From: Halalkalicoccus sp. NIPERK01 | Lineage (GTDB): Archaea > Halobacteriota > Halobacteria > Halobacteriales > Halalkalicoccaceae | Direction of reading: 5' to 3' | Length of the DNA stretch: 64,000 bases | NCBI RefSeq assembly: GCF_030287405.1 | Contig: NZ_JASVVV010000001.1 | Location: 62,001-126,000, forward strand | Shown: piece after piece, positions 52,687 to 60,705 of the stretch | Layout of the letters: each line of letters starts with the position of its first letter | How positions within the stretch are numbered: the first letter of the stretch is position 1 | The notes under the pieces: model-generated | The model's database searches: none | Told to the model about the DNA's origin: nothing | The model's input: only the letters and a program-made list of their open reading frames with translations | Made by a program: the position numbers and the translations under genes

Positions 52687-53856
52687 ATGAACGGAAGTGA
52701 CCCGAGAACCGCGGTCGCATCGGTCTCCCCCGAGGAGCTGAAAGGGCGCATCGACGACGAGGACGTGTTCCTGCTCGACGTGCGCTCGGAGGGGGACTTC
52801 GGCGAGTGGCGCATCGAGGGCGAGACCGTCGACGTCGTCAACTACCCCTACTTCCAGTTGCTGGACGGGATCCCCGAGGACCTCCTCGACGAACTCCCCA
52901 AGGACCGGAGAATCACCGTCCTCTGTGCGAAAGGTGGCTCCAGCGAGATGATCGCCGGGCACCTCGAAGAGGAGGGCTACGACGTCGACCACCTCGAACG
53001 CGGGATGAACGGCTGGGCGCGCATCTACGAGTACGCCGAACTCGACGTCGAGGAGAACGCGACGATCGCCCAGTACCAGCGCCCATCGAGCGGCTGTCTC
53101 GCCTATCTCGTCGTCTCCGACGGCGAGGCGGCCGTGATCGACCCGCTGCGGGCGTTCACCGAGGAGTACGTCCAAGACGCCCGTACGCTCGGGGCCGACA
53201 TCGCGTACGCGCTCGATACGCACGTCCACGCGGATCACGTCTCCGGGGTTCGCACCCTCGCCGCGGAAACGAACGTAACCCCCGTACTGCCCGAACCCGC
53301 CGCGGCACGCGGCGTCGAGTACGACCTCCCCTACGAGACCGTCGCGGACGGCGACGCCCTCGCGGTCGGCGACGTCGAAATCGAGGTCATCCACGCGCCC
53401 GGCCACACCACTGGTATGACCGCCTACAAGGTAGGGGACGTACTGTTCACCGGCGACGGGCTGTTCACCGAGAGCGTCGCCCGCCCGGACCTCGAGGACC
53501 CGGAGAAGGCGAGGGACGCCGCGCGCACCCTCTACGAGAGCCTCACCGAGAGGATCCTGACGCTGCCCGACGAGACGGTCGTCGCGCCCGCGCACTTCAG
53601 CGATGCGGCGATACCACAGGAAAACGGCACCTACACGGCCGAACTCGGCGATCTCAAGGAACGTATGGACGCGCTCTCGATGGATGAGGAGTCGTTCGTC
53701 GACTTTATCGTCTCGGGGATGCCGCCCCGACCGGCGAACTACGAGGCGATCATCGCGGCCAACCTCGGGCACGAAACGCCCGACGACGAGGAGGCGTTCG
53801 CGCTCGAACTCGGCCCGAACAACTGTGCGGCCAGCGAGGAGGCGCTGACGAACTGA
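52687..53856 (+). CDS. rhodanese-MBL fusion, ETHE1-like persulfide dioxygenase family
   Basis: 389 residues. An N-terminal rhodanese domain (1-115) has the active Cys80 in CAKGGS. A metallo-beta-lactamase domain follows with THVHADH (H179, H181, D183, H184), APGHTTG, TGDGLF and PAHFSD, the mono-iron site of ETHE1-type enzymes. Members oxidise thiol persulfides to sulfite, with the rhodanese part handling the sulfane sulfur. The first gene of the forward sulfur operon; YeeE follows 1 bp later. Confidence 0.9.
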   Translation: MNGSDPRTAVASVSPEELKGRIDDEDVFLLDVRSEGDFGEWRIEGETVDVVNYPYFQLLDGIPEDLLDELPKDRRITVLCAKGGSSEMIAGHLEEEGYDVDHLERGMNGWARIYEYAELDVEENATIAQYQRPSSGCLAYLVVSDGEAAVIDPLRAFTEEYVQDARTLGADIAYALDTHVHADHVSGVRTLAAETNVTPVLPEPAAARGVEYDLPYETVADGDALAVGDVEIEVIHAPGHTTGMTAYKVGDVLFTGDGLFTESVARPDLEDPEKARDAARTLYESLTERILTLPDETVVAPAHFSDAAIPQENGTYTAELGDLKERMDALSMDEESFVDFIVSGMPPRPANYEAIIAANLGHETPDDEEAFALELGPNNCAASEEALTN

Positions 53857-53857
53857 G

Positions 53858-54352
53858 ATGAACGCGTTCGTCTCGCTGCTCGCGCTCGGCGACCTCTTCC
53901 CGCGAGGGGTCCTCCCGTACCTCATTGGCGGCCTGCTCGTCGGGCTCGGAGCCGCCGTCATCTACCTGGCGACGGGGATCATCGCCGGCGCGAGCACGTT
54001 CCTCGAATCGACGCTGTCGTACGTCTCCTCGGTCGAGCGGTTCAACCGCTTCAAGTACGTCGACTCGCGGGGCTGGCGGCTCGTCTTTACGGCGGGTATC
54101 GTCAGCGGCGCGGCCGTCTACGTGCTGGTCTCGGGAAGCGGAATCTGGACGACGGACGTCCAGTGGTGGCGACTGCTCGGCGGCGGGTTCCTGGTCGGCG
54201 TCGGCACCCGTCTCGGGAAGGGCTGTACGTCGGGCCACGGGGTCTGTGGCGTCGGCTCGCTGTCGAACACGTCGTTCGTGAGCGTCGCGACGTTCCTCGC
54301 CGTCGCCATCGGCACCGCCCAACTGGTGCAGGCCGTGGGGGTAGTGCCATGA
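53858..54352 (+). CDS. YeeE/YedE-family sulfur transporter, half-size, first copy
   Basis: 164 residues, about four helices. The YeeE motif GKGCTSGHGVCGVG (~120-133) holds the cysteines that relay thiosulfate in full-length YeeE. Full-size proteins have two such halves; here the second half is a separate gene overlapping by 4 bp, so they probably form one heterodimeric channel for thiosulfate or other sulfane sulfur. Confidence 0.88.
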   Translation: MNAFVSLLALGDLFPRGVLPYLIGGLLVGLGAAVIYLATGIIAGASTFLESTLSYVSSVERFNRFKYVDSRGWRLVFTAGIVSGAAVYVLVSGSGIWTTDVQWWRLLGGGFLVGVGTRLGKGCTSGHGVCGVGSLSNTSFVSVATFLAVAIGTAQLVQAVGVVP

Positions 54353-54819
54353 ACGGGGCCCGCCGAAGCCCGTTGTTCCTCCCGCTGATCTACGTCGGGG
54401 GGTCGATCTTCGGGTTCGGACTCGCCATCAGCGGGATGGCTCGCCCCGAGGTCGTCCTGGACTTCCTCCAGTTCGAGGACCTCGGCCTCCTGTTCGTCAT
54501 GGGCGGGGCCGCCGTCGTGACGGGGATCACCTTCGCCGTCGCCACGCGCGGCGACCACGTCGCGCCGCTGACCGGTAGTTCGTACACGCGCCGAGTGAAG
54601 GCTCTCGATCGGAACGTCGTCCTCGGCGGGTCGATCTTCGGCGTCGGCTGGGGCCTCTCGGGCATCTGTCCGGGCGCGGCCTACGCGAGCGTCGGGATCG
54701 GCAACTACCCGATCCTGTGGGCCGTCGCCGGGATGTTCCTCGGCGCGTACGCCCAGGGCTACTGGCGCTCGCTTCGTTCGACCGATACGGAGCCCGTCAC
54801 CGAAACACCCTCGGACTGA
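54349..54819 (+). CDS. YeeE/YedE-family sulfur transporter, half-size, second copy
   Basis: 156 residues, about four helices, with the complementary motif GWGLSGICPGAAYAS holding a single Cys. The N-terminal GGSIFGFGLAISGMARPE and the later LGGSIFGVGWGLSGICPG are internal repeats. ATGA overlap with the first half indicates translational coupling. Confidence 0.87.
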   Translation: MNGARRSPLFLPLIYVGGSIFGFGLAISGMARPEVVLDFLQFEDLGLLFVMGGAAVVTGITFAVATRGDHVAPLTGSSYTRRVKALDRNVVLGGSIFGVGWGLSGICPGAAYASVGIGNYPILWAVAGMFLGAYAQGYWRSLRSTDTEPVTETPSD

Positions 54820-54863
54820 CCGCTCGTGTTCCAACAACATTCGTCACCGTCCCCACGGCAGCG

Positions 54864-54874
54864 ATATTGTATAC
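54864..54874 (+). promoter_or_regulatory. TATA element before the micro-ORF and TauE
   Basis: ATATTGTATAC lies 35-45 bp before the ATG at 54909, so a transcript would have a short leader. No GTATT-N13-AATAC repeat is found here. Confidence 0.4.
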
Positions 54875-54908
54875 TCATGGACCGGCCACTCGATACTAGA
54901 GGTGTGAG

Positions 54909-55058
54909 ATGATCGGCCTCGAAACGCTGAGCGGCTCCGCGCAGGCCGTCGCTACCATCGGCGTCGTCCTCGCCGAGGCGATCACGCTGTACGTCGGCTA
55001 CGGTGCCGTGACGCGGATCGCTAGCCCGGCCGCGATCGAACTGCTCGGAGGCGAGTAG
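54909..55058 (+). CDS. 49-residue membrane peptide of the sulfur locus
   Basis: Reads MIGLETLSGSAQAVATIGVV..., one hydrophobic helix (about 12-36) then SPAAIELLGGE, stop TAG. GC3 is high and it lies 2 bp before the TauE start, so it is very likely translated with it. I recall similar small ORFs beside haloarchaeal TauE genes but not their function. It may be a TauE accessory subunit. Confidence 0.7.
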   Translation: MIGLETLSGSAQAVATIGVVLAEAITLYVGYGAVTRIASPAAIELLGGE

Positions 55059-55060
55059 CC

Positions 55061-56053
55061 GTGGACGTGTTCGGTCTGAGCGTCGCGATGATCGCCTTCT
55101 TCGTCGGGTTCGGGTTCCTGATCGGGATTCTGTTCGGCTTCTTCGGGATGGGCGGGTCGTTCCTCGTGACGCCGGCGCTGCTGGTGTTGGGGTATCCGGC
55201 GAACGTCGCGGTCGGAAGCGGCCTCGCGTTCGTCTTCGGAACCAGCGTCATCGGCGCGCTCAAACACCGCGATCACGGACAGGTCGACTACCGACTCGCC
55301 GCGCTGATGACCGTCGGGATGACGCTCGGCATCGAACTGGGCAAACGGGTCGTCTTCCTGCTCGAAGCGCTCGGCTCGGCGGATCTCGTGGTCAGCGTCG
55401 CCTACGTCGGCCTGCTCGCCGCCGTCGGCCTGTTCACAATCCGGGACGCACGTACCGAGGCCGACGAATCGGACGGTTGTCTCGCCGATCGGGTGCAGTC
55501 GATCCGACTCCCGCCGACGGTTTCGCTGGTCGGCGGGAACAGGATCTCGGTCTGGATCGTCCTCGCGGTCGGCGGGGTTATCGGCGTCCTGTCGGGGTTC
55601 CTCGGCGTCGGGGGCGGCTTCCTGCTGATGCCGGCGATGGTGTACGGCCTCGGCGTGCCCGCCGCCGTCGCCGTCGGCACCGACATCGTCCAGATCACCG
55701 TCTCCGGTGCGTACGGCGCGTTCGTCTACGCACAGGCCGGTTCGGTCGCGCTCCCGGTCGTCGGGTCCCTCCTCGCCGGGAGCGCTCTCGGCGCACGGAT
55801 CGGGGCCGGCGCGACGAAGCTGGTCGCCGAGGACGCCATCAAGGGCTACTTCGCCGCGATGTTGCTCGCGGGGAGCCTCTCGGTCGGCGCGAACGAACTG
55901 GGCGGTCGACTCGGCATCGAGGCGCTCGGTGCGGTGAGCATCGCGCTCGTCTTCGGCGCGACGGTCCTCGTCAGTACGGCGATCGTCCTCGCCGCCATCT
56001 GTGCGCTCCGTCACGACGGAACCGGCCCGTTGTGTCGGTTGGTGTCGTCGTAA
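55061..56053 (+). CDS. TauE/SafE-family sulfite/organosulfonate exporter
   Basis: 330 residues from GTG. Eight helices in two repeats with the family signatures GFFGMGGSFLVTPALLVLG and GFLGVGGGFLLMPAMVYGLG. A hydrophilic loop near 130-160 links them. It would export sulfite produced by the persulfide dioxygenases encoded on both sides. Confidence 0.9.
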   Translation: MDVFGLSVAMIAFFVGFGFLIGILFGFFGMGGSFLVTPALLVLGYPANVAVGSGLAFVFGTSVIGALKHRDHGQVDYRLAALMTVGMTLGIELGKRVVFLLEALGSADLVVSVAYVGLLAAVGLFTIRDARTEADESDGCLADRVQSIRLPPTVSLVGGNRISVWIVLAVGGVIGVLSGFLGVGGGFLLMPAMVYGLGVPAAVAVGTDIVQITVSGAYGAFVYAQAGSVALPVVGSLLAGSALGARIGAGATKLVAEDAIKGYFAAMLLAGSLSVGANELGGRLGIEALGAVSIALVFGATVLVSTAIVLAAICALRHDGTGPLCRLVSS

Positions 56054-56214
56054 CCGAGCGCCGAATCGGATCGGTTTGTCACCGGTTCCGGGCGTCCGTC
56101 GCCATCGAAGCCCGGTCCGTTCCTCCGGTTCGAGCGCCGATGGGGCCTCCGTCTCCACCTCGAACCGGTGATGCCGTCCCCCTCACGACCAACGGATTTA
56201 AGACGCTCTGTTTC

Positions 56215-56243
56215 ATAGTATTGGATGTAATGAGCAATACTAA
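56215..56243 (+). promoter_or_regulatory. operator candidate C (GTATT-N13-AATAC) over the start of the second rhodanese/MBL gene
   Basis: ATAGTATT (56215-56222) and AATACTAA (56236-56243) flank 13 bases; the right half lies inside the coding sequence, just after the ATG at 56230. The core is identical to sites A and B. The position implies a leaderless transcript and repression by covering the start site. Confidence 0.7.
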
Positions 56244-57354
56244 GTTCGATCCGTCGGAGGCCGCTCGACGCGTCAAAGAGGACGACTACGAGGATCTCTT
56301 CGTCCTCGACGTTCGAAACGAGGACGACTACGAGGAGTGGCGAATCCCGGGGAGTACGAACGTCCCGGCCTACGACGAGCTACTGGAACACGACTACTCC
56401 ACGCTGGAGGCCCGCCTCGACGAGCTGCCGAAGGACGAGGAGATCGCGGTCGTCTGCGTCGCCGGCGTCACGTCGGCGCGCGCCGCCGAGTTCCTTCGGG
56501 AACACGGGTTCGACGCGAGGTCCATCGACGACGGGATGAACGGCTGGGGTCGCGTCCACCGCCGGTACGACGTCGAGGGCGTCGGCGGGGTCGTCCAGAT
56601 CGTCCGCCCCGGTACGGGCTGTGTCTCGTACATCGCTTCCGACGACGGCGAGGCCGTCGTCGTCGACCCGAGCCAGTACGTCGATCGGTATCTGAACGCG
56701 GCCGACGAGTACGGTCTCAAGATCGTCGGCGTCGTGGATACGCACGCACACGCCGACCACGTCTCGGGCGCCCGCCGGCTCGCCGGCGAACTCGACGTGC
56801 CGTACTACCTTCACGGGGACGATGTCGGCGACCTCGACGGCGTCACGGAACTCGAGGAGGGCGACGACATCGCCGTCGGAAACCGCGACCTCGAGGTCCT
56901 CCACACGCCGGGCCACACACCCGGGAGCGTCTCGTTGCGCTTCGGCGACGCACTCGTCTCCGGGGACACGTTGTTCCTGCGCAGCGTCGGTCGACCGGAT
57001 CTGGAGGACGGCGACGAGGAGGCGGTCCGAGAAGCCGCGAACCAGTTGTTCGACAGCCTCGACCGGCTGACGGACCTGGAGGACGGAACGGTCGTTCTGC
57101 CCGGCCACTTCAGCGACGATGAGATCCGCCCGCTCGCTACCGAACTCGGCGAGCTTCGTGAGGAGACGACGAACGAGCTCCTGAGTTACGTCGAGGACGA
57201 CGACGAGACGGCGTTCGTCGAGACCATCGTCGAGAGCCTCGCCGACGAGCCGGCGAACTACAACGAGATCAAGCGGATAAACTGGGGCAGACAGCAGCCC
57301 GACGGCGACACCGAGGCGCTCGAACTCGGCCCGAACAACTGCGCCGCGAACTGA
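56230..57354 (+). CDS. rhodanese-MBL fusion, second ETHE1-like persulfide dioxygenase paralogue
   Basis: 374 residues from MSNTKFDPSEA. Same architecture as the 52687 gene: rhodanese with Cys76 in CVAGVTSAR, then MBL with THAHADH (H172, H174, D176, H177), TPGHTPG, SGDTLF and PGHFSD. Both proteins end ALELGPNNCAA. The rhodanese loops differ between the paralogues, so substrate preference probably differs. It has its own operator. Confidence 0.9.
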   Translation: MSNTKFDPSEAARRVKEDDYEDLFVLDVRNEDDYEEWRIPGSTNVPAYDELLEHDYSTLEARLDELPKDEEIAVVCVAGVTSARAAEFLREHGFDARSIDDGMNGWGRVHRRYDVEGVGGVVQIVRPGTGCVSYIASDDGEAVVVDPSQYVDRYLNAADEYGLKIVGVVDTHAHADHVSGARRLAGELDVPYYLHGDDVGDLDGVTELEEGDDIAVGNRDLEVLHTPGHTPGSVSLRFGDALVSGDTLFLRSVGRPDLEDGDEEAVREAANQLFDSLDRLTDLEDGTVVLPGHFSDDEIRPLATELGELREETTNELLSYVEDDDETAFVETIVESLADEPANYNEIKRINWGRQQPDGDTEALELGPNNCAAN

Positions 57355-57648
57355 CGCGGCCGAACCGACGCGCTCCTCCGTCCGTGTTCCGTGACCGGCC
57401 CTCGAGCGGGACCCGAGGGCTACGTGGATGGCGTGGACCCGGTCGGGACGGGGTAGCTGAGCGACAGCGACTCGATCGAGTGGCCGGACCGGACGTGGTG
57501 ATCGATCGCATCCCTCCCGATCGCGGTCCGTGATTCGCGCTCCTCCGTACTCGCCCTCCACCCACACGTCGTACAGTGGTTTTCGAAGTAGTACACTACC
57601 GGTCGCTAGCGCCTCCGTACGGATGAATCCGCGACCTTGTATAGCCGG

Positions 57649-58890
57649 CTAGCTCCGATAGGCCTTGAGGCGCTGTTTCGCGAACTGCGCGAGCAACGGG
57701 AGGTCGTCGAACTGGAGGAGTTTCGCGATCGCCAGCTTGTTCCCGTTGTTGATCCCGCTCAGGGTGTCCCGATCGAGGTTCCGGAGGTCCCGGAGCAGGC
57801 TATCGTACCGCTCGTTGGGGACGAGATACAGCAGTTCCGTCATGAACAGCCGCGCGTCCGCCCCCGGCGCGACCTCGCCGTGCCAGAGGTCGTCGTACAG
57901 CGAGACGTTCTCGGCCGAGGTATCGCGCTCGTCGGGGATGAGACACTGATCGGCGGTGATCGCGGCCGCTCGCCCGGATCGCATCCCCTTGTTGATCCCC
58001 TCACCCCACAGCGGGTCGATCGTCGGCACCGTGTCGCCGATCGCCATGAAGTTGTCCGTGCTCAGGGCGCCGGGGGGCTGGATGTGGGCGGATCCCCGGT
58101 GCTGTCGCCCCTCGATCCGCTCGGCGTCGGCGAACCGGGGGTCGGTGTCCAACCAGTGTTCGAGGTAGCCGTCGACCGTCCGGCGCGTCTCGGCGTAGCG
58201 CTGGTAGCTCTCGTTCTGGATGTAACAGAGGCCGACCTTCGCCGTGTCCTCACCGGTGTGGAAGATCCAGGCGTAGCCGCCCGGGGCGTACGTGTGATCG
58301 AGTCGGAGCATCATCGCGTCGGTCAAATCCGCGTGGCCCGCCGCGTCGAGGTCGACCCCCTCGAATTCGTACTCGATGCCGATCGCCTGGTTCTCCCGCT
58401 TGAGATCGCTCACGTCGAGCGCCTTCGCGAGCGGGGCGGCCGGCCCGGTGGCGTCGACGACGATGTCCCCGTACACCTCCCGTGAGCCGTTATACTGCAC
58501 CCCGACGATCTCGCCGCCCTCGGTGATCGGGTTCGAGACGCGGGCGTCGAACCGGTACTCGGCCCCCTTCTCCGTGCCGTCCTCGACGAGGAACGTCTTG
58601 AACGCGCCGAAATCCAGCACGCCGCCGGCCTGCTCCCGGACGAAGTGTTCGTTGGGCGATTCGATGACGACGCTGTCGGTGAAGTGCATCACGACGTCGT
58701 CCGGAATCCCGAACGCGCTCAGCATCGAGGGGAACGTCCCGCCGGTCGACTTGTTGCTCTGGCGCGGGAACTCGTCTTCCTGTTCGGTCTCGAGGACGAC
58801 CACGTCGTACCCCCGCGCCGCGAGGTCGCGAGCACACTGTGCGCCCGCGGGACCGGCGCCGGCGACGACCACGTCGAACTGTTCGTTCAT
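57649..58890 (-). CDS. geranylgeranyl reductase-family flavoprotein
   Basis: 413 residues. FAD motif VVVAGAGPAGAQCARDLAARG, then NKSTGGTFPSML where archaeal enzymes carry the substrate-region motif, DIVVDATGPAAPLA, and FMAIGDTVPTIDPLWGEGINKGMRSG (second FAD motif). Likely reduces isoprenoid double bonds, in lipids or quinones. Convergent with the sulfur locus; a role there is possible but not shown. Confidence 0.85.
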   Translation of the reverse strand: MNEQFDVVVAGAGPAGAQCARDLAARGYDVVVLETEQEDEFPRQSNKSTGGTFPSMLSAFGIPDDVVMHFTDSVVIESPNEHFVREQAGGVLDFGAFKTFLVEDGTEKGAEYRFDARVSNPITEGGEIVGVQYNGSREVYGDIVVDATGPAAPLAKALDVSDLKRENQAIGIEYEFEGVDLDAAGHADLTDAMMLRLDHTYAPGGYAWIFHTGEDTAKVGLCYIQNESYQRYAETRRTVDGYLEHWLDTDPRFADAERIEGRQHRGSAHIQPPGALSTDNFMAIGDTVPTIDPLWGEGINKGMRSGRAAAITADQCLIPDERDTSAENVSLYDDLWHGEVAPGADARLFMTELLYLVPNERYDSLLRDLRNLDRDTLSGINNGNKLAIAKLLQFDDLPLLAQFAKQRLKAYRS

Positions 58891-58983
58891 AATGGATCAA
58901 TACAGCTACCTGTTATGAAGCTTGATACTCGTCGTTCCCGTGCGCTACTCACGCACGGGCCGGGGGTACGACCCGTGACCCGG

Positions 58984-59727
58984 TCACACGACGATCCGTT
59001 TACCGTCCGCTGCGGGCTCTAGCTCGACCTCCGAGAGGCGAGAGAGCATGTCCTCGCTCATGTGCGTGATCACGAGGCGATCACACTCCAGCTCGTCCCG
59101 ATGTGCCCACAGCGTCCGGTAGTCGAGGTGGTTGGGTATCTCCTTCTCGTAGAAGTACGATTCGCAGACGAACAGGTTCGCGTCGCGTGCGACGTCGATC
59201 AGGGCATCCGTCCACTCCGTGTCGCCGGAGTACGCGAGCGTCCTCCCGTCGACCTCGAGTCGAAGCGCGTACGGCGGGTCGCCGCAGGCGTGGACGACCT
59301 CGAACGGGGTCACGTCGACCGGCCCGACCGCGGTCCGTCGACCCGCCTCCAGTTCGACGATCCGGATCTCGAAGCGCTGCTCGACGTCCGACAGCCCCGG
59401 GAACATGACGTCCATCGCTCGCCGGAGGCGGTCCGCGAGACCCGGGGGGCCGGCGATGACCAGCGGGGCCGTCCGCTTCGCGACGAGCTGTGCGTCGAGA
59501 ACGAAGTACGGGATCCCGCCGATGTGATCGCCGTGGAGGTGCGTGACGAGTATCGCCTCGATCGCGTTTCGATCGATCCCCTCGCGCTTCAGGCCCGTCA
59601 TGGTGGTCGCGCCACAGTCGACGAGGAAACGGCCGGACGGGGCGGCCACGTGGAAACAGGTGTGCAATCGCCCGCCGCTGCCGAGCGGATCGCCCGTCCC
59701 GACGAACGTGAACGTCACCTCACCCAT
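58984..59727 (-). CDS. RNase Z/AtsA-like metallo-beta-lactamase protein
   Basis: 247 residues. HLHGDH (H63-H68) with D67, a downstream SGDTEW and a final ITHMSED give the two-zinc site of the RNase Z-like MBL group. It lacks the long exosite of tRNase Z, so an arylsulfatase- or phosphodiesterase-like hydrolase is as likely. Substrate unknown. 93 bp upstream of the GGR-family gene on the same strand. Confidence 0.82.
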   Translation of the reverse strand: MGEVTFTFVGTGDPLGSGGRLHTCFHVAAPSGRFLVDCGATTMTGLKREGIDRNAIEAILVTHLHGDHIGGIPYFVLDAQLVAKRTAPLVIAGPPGLADRLRRAMDVMFPGLSDVEQRFEIRIVELEAGRRTAVGPVDVTPFEVVHACGDPPYALRLEVDGRTLAYSGDTEWTDALIDVARDANLFVCESYFYEKEIPNHLDYRTLWAHRDELECDRLVITHMSEDMLSRLSEVELEPAADGKRIVV

Positions 59728-59893
59728 TCCGGCCTCCCCGTTCGCGCGGCGAACGCCCGCGGAATACGAACATTACACCCGCTACACCGTGTCAGGATAT
59801 AGCCGTGGCCATTCGCTCGTGTTCGAGACGGGTACCGTCCGCCCATCGATGCGACGACACACCGACCCGCGAGTGATCCCTCCGCTGCCGGAG

Positions 59894-60032
59894 TGGGTGC
59901 GCGAGGATTCGAACCCCGGGCCTCCTGTTCCCACACGCCGAATTCAGTACGAAACTGGGAGATGCCGCGCGGATCCACCTCCCCCGACTCGACCCCCGGT
60001 GTAGGTGTTCTGCCAGGCTGAACTACACACCC
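59894..60032 (-). tRNA. tRNA-like element, disrupted or intron-bearing
   Basis: On the minus strand the 5' end reads GGGTGTG acceptor, then a D stem GTTC/GAAC; the 3' end has a T arm CGGGG-TTCGAAT-CCTCG, acceptor CGCACCC and discriminator A. The two acceptor strands pair fully with one G-U. Between them are about 100 bases and no anticodon loop with U33 can be built cleanly; the best stem is CCTAC/GTGGG. It could be an intron-containing tRNA or a pseudogene. Anticodon not assigned. Confidence 0.4.
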
Positions 60033-60273
60033 GTCGAAAACCGTATCGATACTCGATTATAATAAGTGCCTCGTCTTTAGAACTGTTGATACGTCTACAC
60101 GAGCGGACCGACGAGCGGGATTCACTACGGCTCGGCGTTCGCTCGTATCCGGGACACGTATCACGATCCGTACTAATATCCATTCGGATGAAGCCGGAAG
60201 ATATTTATTTACTACGAACTGAGTAAGATTTGATGAGCCCTGAACCACCCCTTCCCGCCAGCGAGGTCCGACC

Positions 60274-60672
60274 GTGATCTGGCAGGACGTCGTCTTCATG
60301 GTGGGCAGCAGTCTGTCGATCGTGTTTCTCGCCCCGACGCTGCGGGACGCCACCGCGCGGGTCCCGCTGGCGACGAGTTTCCCGTCGATGGCCATCGGCG
60401 CGGTCTACGCGTTCACGTTCACGACCCTCGGGATGACGTTCTCCGCCGCGGGAGCGCTCGCGACCTGCGTGATGTGGACGCTCATTAGCCTGTTTCGTGC
60501 GCCCCGGTCGCCCTACAACCGGTCGAACGCCATCGGAAGCTACGACGAGCGGGTCGGACTCTTCGTCGCGGACGCGCGTCGCTGGCTGGAGCAGAGACGG
60601 CATCGAAACCACGTCCGGTTCGATTCGTACACTGGCGCTTCGGCCGCTCGCTTCCAGACGGGTAGCGACTGA
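60274..60672 (+). CDS. small membrane protein, unknown function
   Basis: 132 residues from GTG. Three or four hydrophobic segments (about 4-24, 33-48, 53-75) and a basic soluble C-terminus with RRWLEQRRHRNH. A TATA-like GATATTTATTTAC lies near 60197. No recognisable motif. Confidence 0.65.
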   Translation: MIWQDVVFMVGSSLSIVFLAPTLRDATARVPLATSFPSMAIGAVYAFTFTTLGMTFSAAGALATCVMWTLISLFRAPRSPYNRSNAIGSYDERVGLFVADARRWLEQRRHRNHVRFDSYTGASAARFQTGSD

Positions 60673-60705
60673 GTAGCCGTTGTCGACGAGAACAACGCTC
60701 GCGCT

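Noticed and set aside
54860-54900. Fourth copy of the sulfur operator before the micro-ORF
   Set aside because: TATTG and GATAC elements are present, but no GTATT/AATAC pair has the 13-base spacing.
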